Shown here piece by piece: positions 49,918-56,847 of a stretch of 64,000 bases of DNA. The notes below the pieces were generated by a model. It saw only the letters and a program-made list of their open reading frames with translations. It searched no databases and had not been told where the DNA came from. This DNA comes from Alicyclobacillus shizuokensis NBRC 103103. Lineage in GTDB: Bacteria > Bacillota > Bacilli > Alicyclobacillales > Alicyclobacillaceae. The position numbers and the translations under genes are program-made. The stretch is taken from the NCBI RefSeq assembly GCF_001552255.1, contig NZ_BCQV01000026.1, positions 1-64,000 on the forward strand, read 5' to 3'. Each line of letters starts with the position of its first letter. Within the stretch, counting starts at the first letter, position 1.

Positions 49918-50109
49918 CTATTCCATGTCTTGTTTCGACGCCAGGCGATCAGGAGATAGTTCATCGCTTGTACCCGATGTGTAAGCGTCGCGCAGCTGCT
50001 GCTGAATGATGGACAATCCTTCCTCTTGCAGGCGCGCGTCCTCTGCGCGGGCGGCTTCGCGAACCTCCTGTGCTGCTTCATCGTCCAGTGGGCGTTCTTT
50101 GCGTGCCAT
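49918..50109 (-). CDS. Small charged protein of unknown function
   Basis: 63 aa from the ATG at 50109, with GGGAGAGATCCG before it. Charged and helical (MARKERPLDDEAAQEVREAARAE...), then a polar tail. No Cys or membrane segment. Not recognised. The frame stays open upstream, but only this start has a ribosome site. Confidence 0.6.
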   Translation of the reverse strand: MARKERPLDDEAAQEVREAARAEDARLQEEGLSIIQQQLRDAYTSGTSDELSPDRLASKQDME

Positions 50110-50204
50110 CGGATCTCTCCCTGCCTTTCGCGCTGTGTGTTCTGACCGCTCTAGTGTTGCCGTGTCCCCCTCGCTCGATGCAACTTGAGTCTGAACACAA
50201 AAGT

Positions 50205-50222
50205 CCCGCGGCGAACCGCGGG
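50205..50222 (-). terminator. Minus-strand hairpin without an obvious upstream gene
   Basis: CCCGCGG-CGAA-CCGCGGG; on the minus strand it is followed by ACTTTTGTGT. It would end a transcript coming from the right, but no convincing minus-strand gene lies between 50223 and 50700. Confidence 0.55.
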
Positions 50223-50411
50223 CCATCAGGGAAAGGGTAGCTCTTGGGGGATAGGGCAAGGGCAGGATTGCCCTGCCGCCAGCAAGGGTAACGCAGGATG
50301 CTTGAAATATGCTAGAAATCCAGAGGACGTCCAATCCACCGCCCGGCGACGGTGATTGTCCACGCGAGCTTGTTCGCATCTGCATAGGATACGTTGCAGG
50401 GAGGTGGTTTC

Positions 50412-50522
50412 ATGAGCCGTCGGCGTAGGACCGTGGTCATTGTCTTGCGGCCGGGCCAGAGGGCCATCGTTATCGCGAAAAGGTCGCATCGACGCCACCA
50501 TCATCACCACCGCTGCCGTTAA
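50412..50522 (+). CDS. Arg/His-rich 36-residue peptide
   Basis: ATG 50412 is preceded by a very strong GGGAGGTGG. The peptide begins MSRRRRTVVIVLRPGQ and ends with SHRRHHHHHRCR: a basic head, a short hydrophobic stretch, and a His/Arg/Cys tail with five consecutive His. Net charge is high; the tail could bind metal or nucleic acid. No family recognised. A terminator follows at 50554. The ribosome site and terminator make a real gene likely despite its length. Confidence 0.55.
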   Translation: MSRRRRTVVIVLRPGQRAIVIAKRSHRRHHHHHRCR

Positions 50523-50553
50523 ACATCAGGTCAATCTTCTTATTTCACTTCCG

Positions 50554-50579
50554 TGCCCGCTCACGCGGGCATCGTCTTT
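50554..50579 (+). terminator. Terminator after the Arg/His-rich peptide gene
   Basis: TGCCCGC, loop TCAC, GCGGGCA, then TCGTCTTTC. Seven perfect pairs with a weak U tract. Confidence 0.55.
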
Positions 50580-50602
50580 CGTGCATCTGGGACAGGCTTT
50601 CT

Positions 50603-50632
50603 TTGCAATGAAGTTACGGCTTGTGCCATGAT
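50603..50632 (+). promoter_or_regulatory. Candidate promoter for the low-molecular-weight phosphatase gene
   Basis: TTGCAA (50603-50608) and CATGAT (50627-50632), 18 bases apart, about 85 bases before the start codon. Confidence 0.45.
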
Positions 50633-50716
50633 AGCAGTTGGAAACCGCTTCAGACCATGCCTCGTCCGTTCGGCGGGGGCCGAGAGAGCGGCAAGGACTG
50701 GGGAGAGTGACGGGGA

Positions 50717-51199
50717 TTGATACGGGTGCTGTTTGTTTGTCTTGGGAATATTTGTAGGTCACCGATGGCGGAAGCCGTCTTTCGCCACATGTTGGAGGAG
50801 AAGGGACTGGCAGATCAGGTCACCGTCGATTCGGCCGGTATCGGCGGATGGCATGTGGGCGATCCGCCCCATCGCGGCACTCTGGCTGTGCTGGCGCGAG
50901 AAGGGATTCCTGCGGATGGCCTGCGCGCGCGCCAGCTGTCACCGGCGGATCTGGACAAGTTTGACTATGTGGTGGCCATGGACGAGGAGAACCTGACCGG
51001 AATCCGCCGCCTTGGCCAATCCAGGGCACGTGTGTTGCGGCTGCTCGACCTGGTGGACGACCTGGACGACAAAAACGTACCAGACCCATATTATACGGGG
51101 AATTTTGAGCAGGTATACGCACTAGTGACCAAAGGCTGCGGCCGTCTGCTGGAGCACATTCAGCAGGAGTATGGGCTGAGTGTACGCCGCCAGGCGTAG
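50717..51199 (+). CDS. Low-molecular-weight protein tyrosine phosphatase
   Basis: 160 aa from a TTG at 50717 (GGGAGAGTGACGGGGA upstream). P-loop VLFVCLGNICRSPMAEAVF (C-x5-R) at residues 5-23, DSAGIGGWHVGDPPHRG near 40, and the general-acid Asp in VPDPYYTGNFEQVY near 118. Close to YfkJ/YwlE-type enzymes, which remove phosphate from tyrosine or arginine; the residue after CLGN (Ile) would favour phosphotyrosine-type rather than arginine-type, but I hold that loosely. Confidence 0.93.
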   Translation: MIRVLFVCLGNICRSPMAEAVFRHMLEEKGLADQVTVDSAGIGGWHVGDPPHRGTLAVLAREGIPADGLRARQLSPADLDKFDYVVAMDEENLTGIRRLGQSRARVLRLLDLVDDLDDKNVPDPYYTGNFEQVYALVTKGCGRLLEHIQQEYGLSVRRQA

Positions 51200-51476
51200 G
51201 GGATGGTTTGTGTGCAGTACGTCTGTACATGACCAACTAGGTCTGATTGGGTTTGTGCAAGGCGCACTGCGTGGTTCGAATACTCGGTGGTGGTTGCAGT
51301 AACTTCTGCAGGCTTGTCGTCCAATTCTTGTGACATTCGCGACGGGACCGTCAACCTTTGGGCAACAGATGAGGGCTCCTGCGGCTAAGGAGCATCTGTC
51401 CGTAGGAGCTTGTTTGATAACGGGACAGACAGAGACGGGCGCCAGGCCTTGGCGAATCTCTCACGTTCCGCGCCGT
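51200..51476. other. Gene-free junction between core and accessory DNA
   Basis: No gene is visible. Composition starts to fall here. An imperfect hairpin (GCTCCT...AGGAGC, about 51377-51401) and a partial repeat of its TAGGAGC arm at 51405 could be a terminator of the phosphatase gene or the remnant end of a mobile element. Confidence 0.35.
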
Positions 51477-52049
51477 TCACACGACCTGATGGATACCCAC
51501 ACCAATCAGCAAAAATCCAGCGGCAAGCGAGGAATATTTCCCCAATAGACGTGACAGGAATCGAATCGCCATCGAGTTTCCGAGCCAAATCATGATATAA
51601 CCCCATCCTGTGATGCTCAACACGGTTATCCATACAGAGGCAGAATGGGCGACCGTCGCGCTGAATCCACTTGCGATATTCGTACAGGAAAGGGCCAATC
51701 CAAGCATGACCGCTTGTTTGAGGCCGGGGCTGGCAAGTTTCGTCACTGGTGCAGGGGGTGACGAAATTCGCGGATGCAGGTACGCTGAATAGAGGGAGAA
51801 CACGCCGATGGCACACAACACGAGGCACGCCACCCATCTCGCGCCTGCTGCGGAAATGTAGTGAGAAATCAAGCTGCCCGCGTACGTTCCAAGCAGGGTG
51901 GTGCAAAAACCGATTCCATTAATGATGGCGTTGACCCAGCCTTGAATGGTTATATTTTTCGTGTCGTACGCAATGCCTACGCCACAGTTGTCGAGGTTCG
52001 ATCCGATTCCAATCAGGTTGGCCATCACAAACGAGGACAACCAGTTCAT
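51477..52049 (-). CDS. YtaF/MntP-like sporulation membrane protein
   Basis: About 190 aa from the ATG at 52049; a further ATG at 52055 touches the GGGGGG ribosome site. Six hydrophobic segments in two repeats: MNWLSSFVMANLIGIGSNLDNCGVGIAYDTKNI, then INGIGFCTTLLGTYAGSLI, WVACLVLCAIGVFSLYS; and GLKQAVMLGLALSCTNIASGFSA, VWITVLSITGWGYIMIWLG, SLAAGFLLIGVGIHQV. The (N/S)LDN.GVG(I)xY pattern of repeat one fits YtaF/MntP-type transporters. Repeat two has TN in place of the usual Asp. Transported ion unknown. Confidence 0.75.
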   Translation of the reverse strand: MNWLSSFVMANLIGIGSNLDNCGVGIAYDTKNITIQGWVNAIINGIGFCTTLLGTYAGSLISHYISAAGARWVACLVLCAIGVFSLYSAYLHPRISSPPAPVTKLASPGLKQAVMLGLALSCTNIASGFSATVAHSASVWITVLSITGWGYIMIWLGNSMAIRFLSRLLGKYSSLAAGFLLIGVGIHQVV

Positions 52050-52426
52050 GCTCATCCCCCCGGGTCGTGATGTTTTCCAGGGTACGCGGGGACAAGTTCG
52101 AGAGAATTGGACAGCACGACCAAGCTTTCCGCCTATTTCTGGTGAAATCATGCGGCTTGGATGGGCGCAGGTTGGCTGGAAACGTTGAACACCGTGAGCA
52201 TCGGCCGACGCATGGGAACCTTCACGATTGGCGTTTGGGTGTCGTCGGACTCGCAGTGGCAACGAGTTTCATGAACTGTCGGTGTGCGGACCCGTATGTA
52301 CGGCGGAGTGGGGGTAGTCATTCCAGTGATAAGGGCTATACACATATTTCCTGAGTTCTCGAATATGGATTCCATTGACAATCTACGGGCGAAATATGAC
52401 CCACTCTTACATACACTCCACATTTA

Positions 52427-52441
52427 ACCGTTGGTCGGTTC
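52427..52441. promoter_or_regulatory. TetR-operator-like inverted repeat
   Basis: AACCG-TTGGT-CGGTT, of the type bound by TetR-family repressors. No TetR gene or intact target is adjacent, so it may be a leftover. The zone 52056-52690 otherwise holds no gene that I can support; it is AT-rich and looks decayed. Confidence 0.3.
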
Positions 52442-52695
52442 AAAAATACACGGGCTTTCCAATCCGCCATTTCAGAAACCGAAAATTTCAATGAAAGCCA
52501 CAGTACATGAGATTGTCGTTGAAAACATTGATGAAAGCAGAAAATCAAAAATTGAAATTAGGATACCTCTACAATGACTCGGTAATGACTCAATGTACGC
52601 ATAGAGACGGTCATGCCGGCTTGGCACCACGATCTATGAAAATGGTAATCAGCGGTTGTATTATGTTACCAGGCAGCCGCCCAGATCTCGAGAGT

Positions 52696-52788
52696 GCTTG
52701 GCGCTTCTTGAAAGATGGGCATCTGGAGTTGGACAGCAATCGGAGTGAGCGGTCGATTCGGCCGCATGTGTTGATGATTGGGGCATAG
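52696..52788 (+). pseudogene. IS66-family transposase C-terminal fragment
   Basis: The frame AWRFLKDGHLELDSNRSERSIRPHVLMIG resembles the conserved IS66 transposase segment (LEDGRLEIDNNRAERAIKPFVIGRK), after which similarity stops. Only about 30 codons remain, in a frame whose upstream part is unrelated. A remnant of an old insertion. Confidence 0.7.
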
Positions 52789-52821
52789 TTTTTTCGCTCT
52801 TTCGTTGGCTGGTACGTTCCT

Positions 52822-52837
52822 TGGCATGGAAATTGCT
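52822..52837 (+). promoter_or_regulatory. Sigma-54 promoter for the alpha/beta hydrolase gene
   Basis: TGGCATG-GAAA-TTGCT: GG and GC of the -24/-12 elements are exactly 10 bases apart, and the match to TGGCACG-N4-TTGCW fails only at one base. The start codon lies 48 bases further on, after AGGAGG. Confidence 0.8.
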
Positions 52838-52884
52838 CTAAGAGGGGGGTGAGTACGAACTCAACAAACTTAGGAGGTTCTTAG

Positions 52885-53769
52885 ATGCAGGAACGGAAAG
52901 TATCATTTTTCAGCGATGGATACAAACTTGACGGAACTCTTTACCTGCCGGATGACATTCAGCCAGGCGAACGGAGGCCTGCTCTCATTCCCAACTCCGG
53001 ATTTCAAGGATTTAATCAATTTTATCCGAGATTGTTTGCACATGAATTTACAAAACGAGGTTACGTATGCCTTGGATTTGATTATCGCGGTTTTGCCAAG
53101 AGTGAAGGAACAAGAGGCCGGGTTATTCTCGATGAACAGGTTAAAGACATCATCAATGCCATTACGTTCCTACAAACGCAGGATGAAGTGGATCCTGGTA
53201 GAATCGGGATTCTTGGTTGGGGGATGGGGGCGTCCAATGTCGTGCGTGTTGCAGCGATGGACGACCGTGTTCTCGCTGTGGCAGCCCTAAACGGCTTTTA
53301 TAACGGAAAGAGATGGCTTCGTACCATACATTCGTATGTCGATTTCAATCATTTACTCGAGGAAGTCAAGGAGGATCGAATTCTCAGGGTTGTCAGTGGT
53401 CAGTCCAAAGAGGTCGAAACCTTCCACCATTATCCGCTTGATAGGATCACAACCGAGAATGTGAATGTCGAGCTCTCCTCTATTCCAGGGTTCGGACACC
53501 CAGTCACCATCGAGTTTACCGAATCAATTCTTAATTTAGATGCTGAAAAGGTCGTCGCGGAACTGTCGCCCATCCCCTTGTTTGTTGCGCATGGGAAGGG
53601 GAATTTGCTTCATCCCTTAGAGGAAGGTCAAAGTCTCTTTGCGGCAGCCCAAGAACCAAAGGAGTTTTATCTTATTGATGGACAACATAACGACTTTATG
53701 TATAAGGATCACCCAGAGTTTCAAGCACTTATCGAACGTTTAGTTCAGTTTTTCGCCGCGAACGTTTAG
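52885..53769 (+). CDS. Alpha/beta hydrolase with altered nucleophile elbow
   Basis: 294 aa, ATG 52885 after AGGAGG. Fold of the dienelactone/acetyl-xylan-esterase-like hydrolases: FSDGYKLDGTLYLPDD, PALIPNSGFQGFNQFYPRLFAHEFTKRGYVCLGFDYRGFAKSEG near 32-75, RGRVILDEQVKDIINAITFLQ, then DPGRIGILGWGMGASNVVRVA near 112. The elbow, normally G-x-S-x-G, reads G-W-G-M-G, so the nucleophilic Ser is replaced by Gly. Asp and His candidates remain (LFVAHGKGNLLHPLEE; DGQHNDFMY). It is either non-hydrolytic or uses another nucleophile. Sigma-54 promoter upstream; an IS1595 element separates it from its terminator. Confidence 0.82.
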   Translation: MQERKVSFFSDGYKLDGTLYLPDDIQPGERRPALIPNSGFQGFNQFYPRLFAHEFTKRGYVCLGFDYRGFAKSEGTRGRVILDEQVKDIINAITFLQTQDEVDPGRIGILGWGMGASNVVRVAAMDDRVLAVAALNGFYNGKRWLRTIHSYVDFNHLLEEVKEDRILRVVSGQSKEVETFHHYPLDRITTENVNVELSSIPGFGHPVTIEFTESILNLDAEKVVAELSPIPLFVAHGKGNLLHPLEEGQSLFAAAQEPKEFYLIDGQHNDFMYKDHPEFQALIERLVQFFAANV

Positions 53770-53798
53770 CCCTCACTATGAAAGTCAAGAAAATCAAA

Positions 53799-54810
53799 CA
53801 TGGCTATCCCCATGTCTCAGCTTGACTTGATACGCGAACGCATGTTTCCTAGAATCATTTTGAAAAACTAGAATCATGCATGACCGAGGCGACGCGCCGA
53901 TGTTTCAGCGCCCGATGACGCTTCTGGAGTTCCAAGCCAAATTCCCCACGGACGACGCATGCCGCAATTACCTGTTCTCCCTACGCTTTCCTGATGGATT
54001 CCGTTGCCCGCGGTGCGGGCATGACCGGTTCTACGTGATCCGGAGCCGACACCTGTTGCAGTGTCAGTCGTCCGCTTGCCGACATCAGACTTCCCTGACG
54101 GTCGGCACCATCTTCGAAAAGTCGCGCACCCCACTGCGCAAGTGGTTCTGGGCGATCTTCCTCGCATCCCACGACAAGCGGGGCATATCGGCGTTGACTC
54201 TTGCGCGCGAAATTGACGTCACCTACAAGACCGCTTGGGCGATGCTGCACAAGATCCGCCACGCCATGCGCACCCGCGAGCAATCCTACAAGCTCGGCGG
54301 TATCGTCGAGGTGGACGAGACGTACGTCGGCGGTCCTGGCGAGAACCCGAAACCAGGGCGTGGTACCAACAAGACGCCCACCCTCGTCGCACTGTCGCTG
54401 TCTCCCGACGGGAAGCCCGGCTACTTGCGCATGCAGGCCGTCGAGAATGTGAAGGGTGAGACCATCGCTGCCTTTCTGAATCAGCATGTCGAGAAGGAAG
54501 CGACCATCGTGAGCGACGGGTTTCCCTCCTACGCGCCCGTGGCTCAAGACCGGCCGGTGTTGGCGATGAAATTCGACCCTAAGAATAATCCGGACCATAT
54601 GAAGTGGCTGCACCGCGCCGTGTCCAACGCCAAAACTTTTCTGCTGGGTACGTACCACGGGATCAAGGGCAAGCATCTGCAAGCCTATCTGAGTGAGTAC
54701 ACGTATCGGTATAACCGTCGCCATTTCCAGGGCGAATGGTTCAATCGCTTGCTACAGGCATCCATTTCTGCCAGTCCCATCACCATTGCTGAACTGACGG
54801 GATAGCCATG
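53799..54810 (+). mobile_element. Complete IS1595-family insertion sequence
   Basis: 1012 bp. Ends are perfect 12-bp inverted repeats, CATGGCTATCCC (53799-53810) and GGGATAGCCATG (54799-54810); a further TCAGC match 6 bases inward extends the similarity. One transposase gene fills the element and its stop codon lies in the right repeat. GC content of the element is higher than its surroundings. Confidence 0.92.
53876..54805 (+). CDS. IS1595-family transposase
   Basis: 309 aa from ATG 53876, with an alternative ATG at 53900. N-terminal zinc ribbon FRCPRCGHDRFYVIRSRHLLQCQ...C (four Cys, about 40-65), then a helix-turn-helix region, and the ISXO2-like catalytic domain: GIVEVDETYVGGPGENPKPGRG near 142, EATIVSDGFPSY near 205, and KWLHRAVSNAKTFLLGTYHGI near 245. 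Ends LSEYTYRYNRRHFQ as in ISXO2-like proteins. Appears intact and probably active. Confidence 0.94.
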   Translation: MHDRGDAPMFQRPMTLLEFQAKFPTDDACRNYLFSLRFPDGFRCPRCGHDRFYVIRSRHLLQCQSSACRHQTSLTVGTIFEKSRTPLRKWFWAIFLASHDKRGISALTLAREIDVTYKTAWAMLHKIRHAMRTREQSYKLGGIVEVDETYVGGPGENPKPGRGTNKTPTLVALSLSPDGKPGYLRMQAVENVKGETIAAFLNQHVEKEATIVSDGFPSYAPVAQDRPVLAMKFDPKNNPDHMKWLHRAVSNAKTFLLGTYHGIKGKHLQAYLSEYTYRYNRRHFQGEWFNRLLQASISASPITIAELTG

Positions 54811-54834
54811 AAATCAAATTATGAAATACAGCGG

Positions 54835-54866
54835 ATCGGGAATGCAAACGCATTCCCGATTGTTCT
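54835..54866 (+). terminator. Terminator displaced from the hydrolase gene by the IS
   Basis: ATCGGGAATGC, loop AAAC, GCATTCCCGAT, then TGTTCTG. A perfect 11-bp stem 16 bases beyond the IS duplication. Before the insertion it would have lain about 40 bases after the hydrolase stop. Confidence 0.75.
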
Positions 54867-55196
54867 GTAATAATATTTTTACGTTCTTCTCCACGGGGCA
54901 GTGTCTTGTTAATAAGTGTGCTGCAGAGCGCAGGACCGGGTCGATGAATGTGCGCCTTCCGTCCCGGTCATCGTGACTCCCGCCGAGAGATTGTCAAACC
55001 AGATCTTCCTCAGAACACGGTTCCTATCCGTACAAAGATGCATTTCATTGCCTCCAGGAAGCATTCAGGGTTCTCCTTCCATATCCTTTTGCCAGTGATT
55101 TGTGACAGGTAAAAATATCTTAATCCACGTCAAAAAAAATTAACGAATTCCTCGCGTATTTTGCTTTGCGGCTATTACAACCTTGCCACAGTGCCT
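54867..55196. other. Intergenic region upstream of the sigma-54 operon
   Basis: No gene is visible. It contains the inverted repeat GACCGGG (54935 region) and CCCGGTC (54964 region) about 22 bases apart, and an A/T-rich stretch with phased A-runs at about 55110-55145. These could be the enhancer-binding site and the bend usual for sigma-54 promoters; neither role is shown. Confidence 0.4.
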
Positions 55197-55212
55197 TGGC
55201 ACGATTTTTGCT
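55197..55212 (+). promoter_or_regulatory. Sigma-54 promoter of the importer/oxidase/nitrilase operon
   Basis: TGGCACG-ATTT-TTGCT matches the -24/-12 consensus (TGGCACG-N4-TTGCW) at every position, with GG and GC 10 bases apart. It is 45 bases before the first start codon. The -24 box is also the right half of a GTGCC-TT-GGCAC palindrome (55191-55202). Confidence 0.88.
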
Positions 55213-55256
55213 TCTCTAAGTTCTTGAAAGCGATGAACCGAGCGAGGTGAAGGCGA

Positions 55257-56138
55257 TTGTCCAGGTTTCATCCTCTGCTGCGAGACGGCATTGATATGCA
55301 CGTCCACAGTTATCCAAGCATCTTCCCCCGCAAACAGTCCGATTGGGAACTGATTCACGATGTGAAAGAAGCTCAGATGGCGGGCGTCGTGCTGAAGTCC
55401 CATGAATCCCAGACAGTTGACCGAGCTCACTTGATTCGCATGAAAGAGCCTGGTTTGCATGTATACGGTGGCTTGGTTTGTAACCACTTTACCGGCGGAC
55501 TGTCTGTTGCTGCGGTCGACGCTGCGCTGCGACTTGGTGCAAAAGTCATTTGGATGCCAACCTTTTCATCAAAGCAGCATCAAGACCACTTCGCGAAAAA
55601 GAAGACCAAATTCTTTACGACAGATCGCGCTCTAGTTCACCCGGAAAAGGGGCTTGAGATTTGGGACGAGGATAGGGAACTCCTAAGTGAAGTCCATGAA
55701 ATACTCTCGTTGATTTCCGAAGAAAGCGCCATCTTGGCAACTGGTCATTTGTCCGAAGAAGAGGTTCTTGCGCTCATGGCGGCTGCCAAAGAACACAAGG
55801 TGGAGAAGATTTTGATTCAGCACGCCGACCTCGGGATTGCTCCTCTTTCGAGCGATGTTCAACAATTACTGGCCCGTCAAGGGGCTTTTATTGAGAAGTG
55901 CTATCTGGCGTGTAGCGCTGACTTTCGAGACATTTCTGTTGAACAGATGGCTGCGAGTATTCGTGCACTAGGTGCTGAATCCTGCGTGCTCGTAACCGAT
56001 TATGGTCAAACGCACAATATCCCTCCGGTTGCAGCGCTAAGTGAATTTGTCACAGAACTCGTAGCATGTGGAATTTCAGAGAGCCAGATTGAACATATGC
56101 TGTCGAGTAATCCAAAAGCATTGTTAGGCATCAGATAA
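55257..56138 (+). CDS. DUF6282-like amidohydrolase-type protein
   Basis: 293 aa from a TTG at 55257 (GAGGTGAAGG upstream). DGIDMHVHSYPSIFPR near the N-terminus gives the H-x-H metal pair of amidohydrolase or PHP-like barrels; further His and Asp occur in KSHESQTV near 45, ATGHLSEEEVLAL near 158, ILIQHADLGIAPLS near 182 and LVTDYGQTHNIPPV near 242. The order H-x-H, H, H, H, D fits a metal-dependent hydrolase. DUF6282 is my best family guess. First gene of the sigma-54 operon; substrate unknown. Confidence 0.72.
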   Translation: MSRFHPLLRDGIDMHVHSYPSIFPRKQSDWELIHDVKEAQMAGVVLKSHESQTVDRAHLIRMKEPGLHVYGGLVCNHFTGGLSVAAVDAALRLGAKVIWMPTFSSKQHQDHFAKKKTKFFTTDRALVHPEKGLEIWDEDRELLSEVHEILSLISEESAILATGHLSEEEVLALMAAAKEHKVEKILIQHADLGIAPLSSDVQQLLARQGAFIEKCYLACSADFRDISVEQMAASIRALGAESCVLVTDYGQTHNIPPVAALSEFVTELVACGISESQIEHMLSSNPKALLGIR

Positions 56139-56172
56139 ACTTCCAAATACCTGGACCAAGGGGCTGTTTAAC

Positions 56173-56826
56173 GTGGAGTTGTTAGCTTTTTTTCAATCTC
56201 ACTGGTCTGAAGCCGTCGGATTGACCTTGCAACACTTGCGACTTGTCGGGGCATCCGTCGGGATTGCCATTGTTACCGGGGTTCCCCTGGGGATCTACGT
56301 GAGCCAAAAGGAGTCCCTAGCTGAATTTATCCTGGCTCTGGCAGGCATGGTGATGACGATTCCGAGCATTGCCATGTTCGGCATTCTCATTCCAATTCTA
56401 TCATTAATCAACCAAGGCATCGGATTTCTCCCGGCAGTCATCGCCCTAATTCTCTATTCCGAGTTACCCATTATTCGAAATACGTACCTAGCTATTAAGA
56501 ATGTTGACCCATCAGTGCGTGATGCTGCGGTCGGGATGGGGATGACACCGCGTCAAAGATTATTGAAGGTAGAATTGCCAATCGCGATACCCGTCATAAT
56601 GGCTGGGGTGCGAGTTGCTGTGGTCATGACCATCGGGATTGGAGCTATCGCGGCTTATATTGGAGCAGGTGGACTGGGAGTTTACATCGCTCAAGGGATT
56701 TCGAATAGTTATACAACCATGATTCAAGCCGGTGCTGTTGCGGTGTCCGTGCTGGCCATCTGTGCGGACGTCATATTGGCATCAGTCCAACGCCTTTATA
56801 CACCGAAGCGTCAAGCTACGACTTAG
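56173..56826 (+). CDS. OpuC-type ABC importer permease (first)
   Basis: 217 aa, GTG 56173. BPD_transp_1 permease of the osmoprotectant/quaternary-amine type: SHWSEAVGLTLQHLRLVGASVGIAIVTGVPLGIYVSQ, TIPSIAMFGILIPIL, and the EAA-like loop VDPSVRDAAVGMGMTPRQRLLKVELPIAIPVIMAGVRVAVV near 120-160. About six helices. Works with the ATPase, second permease and binding protein that follow. Confidence 0.92.
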   Translation: MELLAFFQSHWSEAVGLTLQHLRLVGASVGIAIVTGVPLGIYVSQKESLAEFILALAGMVMTIPSIAMFGILIPILSLINQGIGFLPAVIALILYSELPIIRNTYLAIKNVDPSVRDAAVGMGMTPRQRLLKVELPIAIPVIMAGVRVAVVMTIGIGAIAAYIGAGGLGVYIAQGISNSYTTMIQAGAVAVSVLAICADVILASVQRLYTPKRQATT

Positions 56827-56847
56827 GACAGAGGAGGCATCACCATA

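Larger units (their letters stand above)
53791..54818. repeat. 8-bp target site duplication flanking the IS1595 element
   Basis: AAATCAAA occurs at 53791-53798 and again at 54811-54818, directly abutting the two inverted ends. Eight bases is the usual duplication for this family. Perfect identity suggests a recent insertion. Confidence 0.9.

Noticed and set aside
50226-50510. 94-codon minus-strand frame ending next to the hairpin at 50205
   Set aside because: No ribosome site, and composition (Pro, His, Arg, Cys) looks non-coding; it is opposite the better supported small peptide gene.
52200-52330. Sequence GGACCCGTATGTACGG... recalling the 3' part of group II introns or another mobile element
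   Set aside because: I could not draw a domain V helix or find any reverse transcriptase remnant, so the resemblance is too weak to call.
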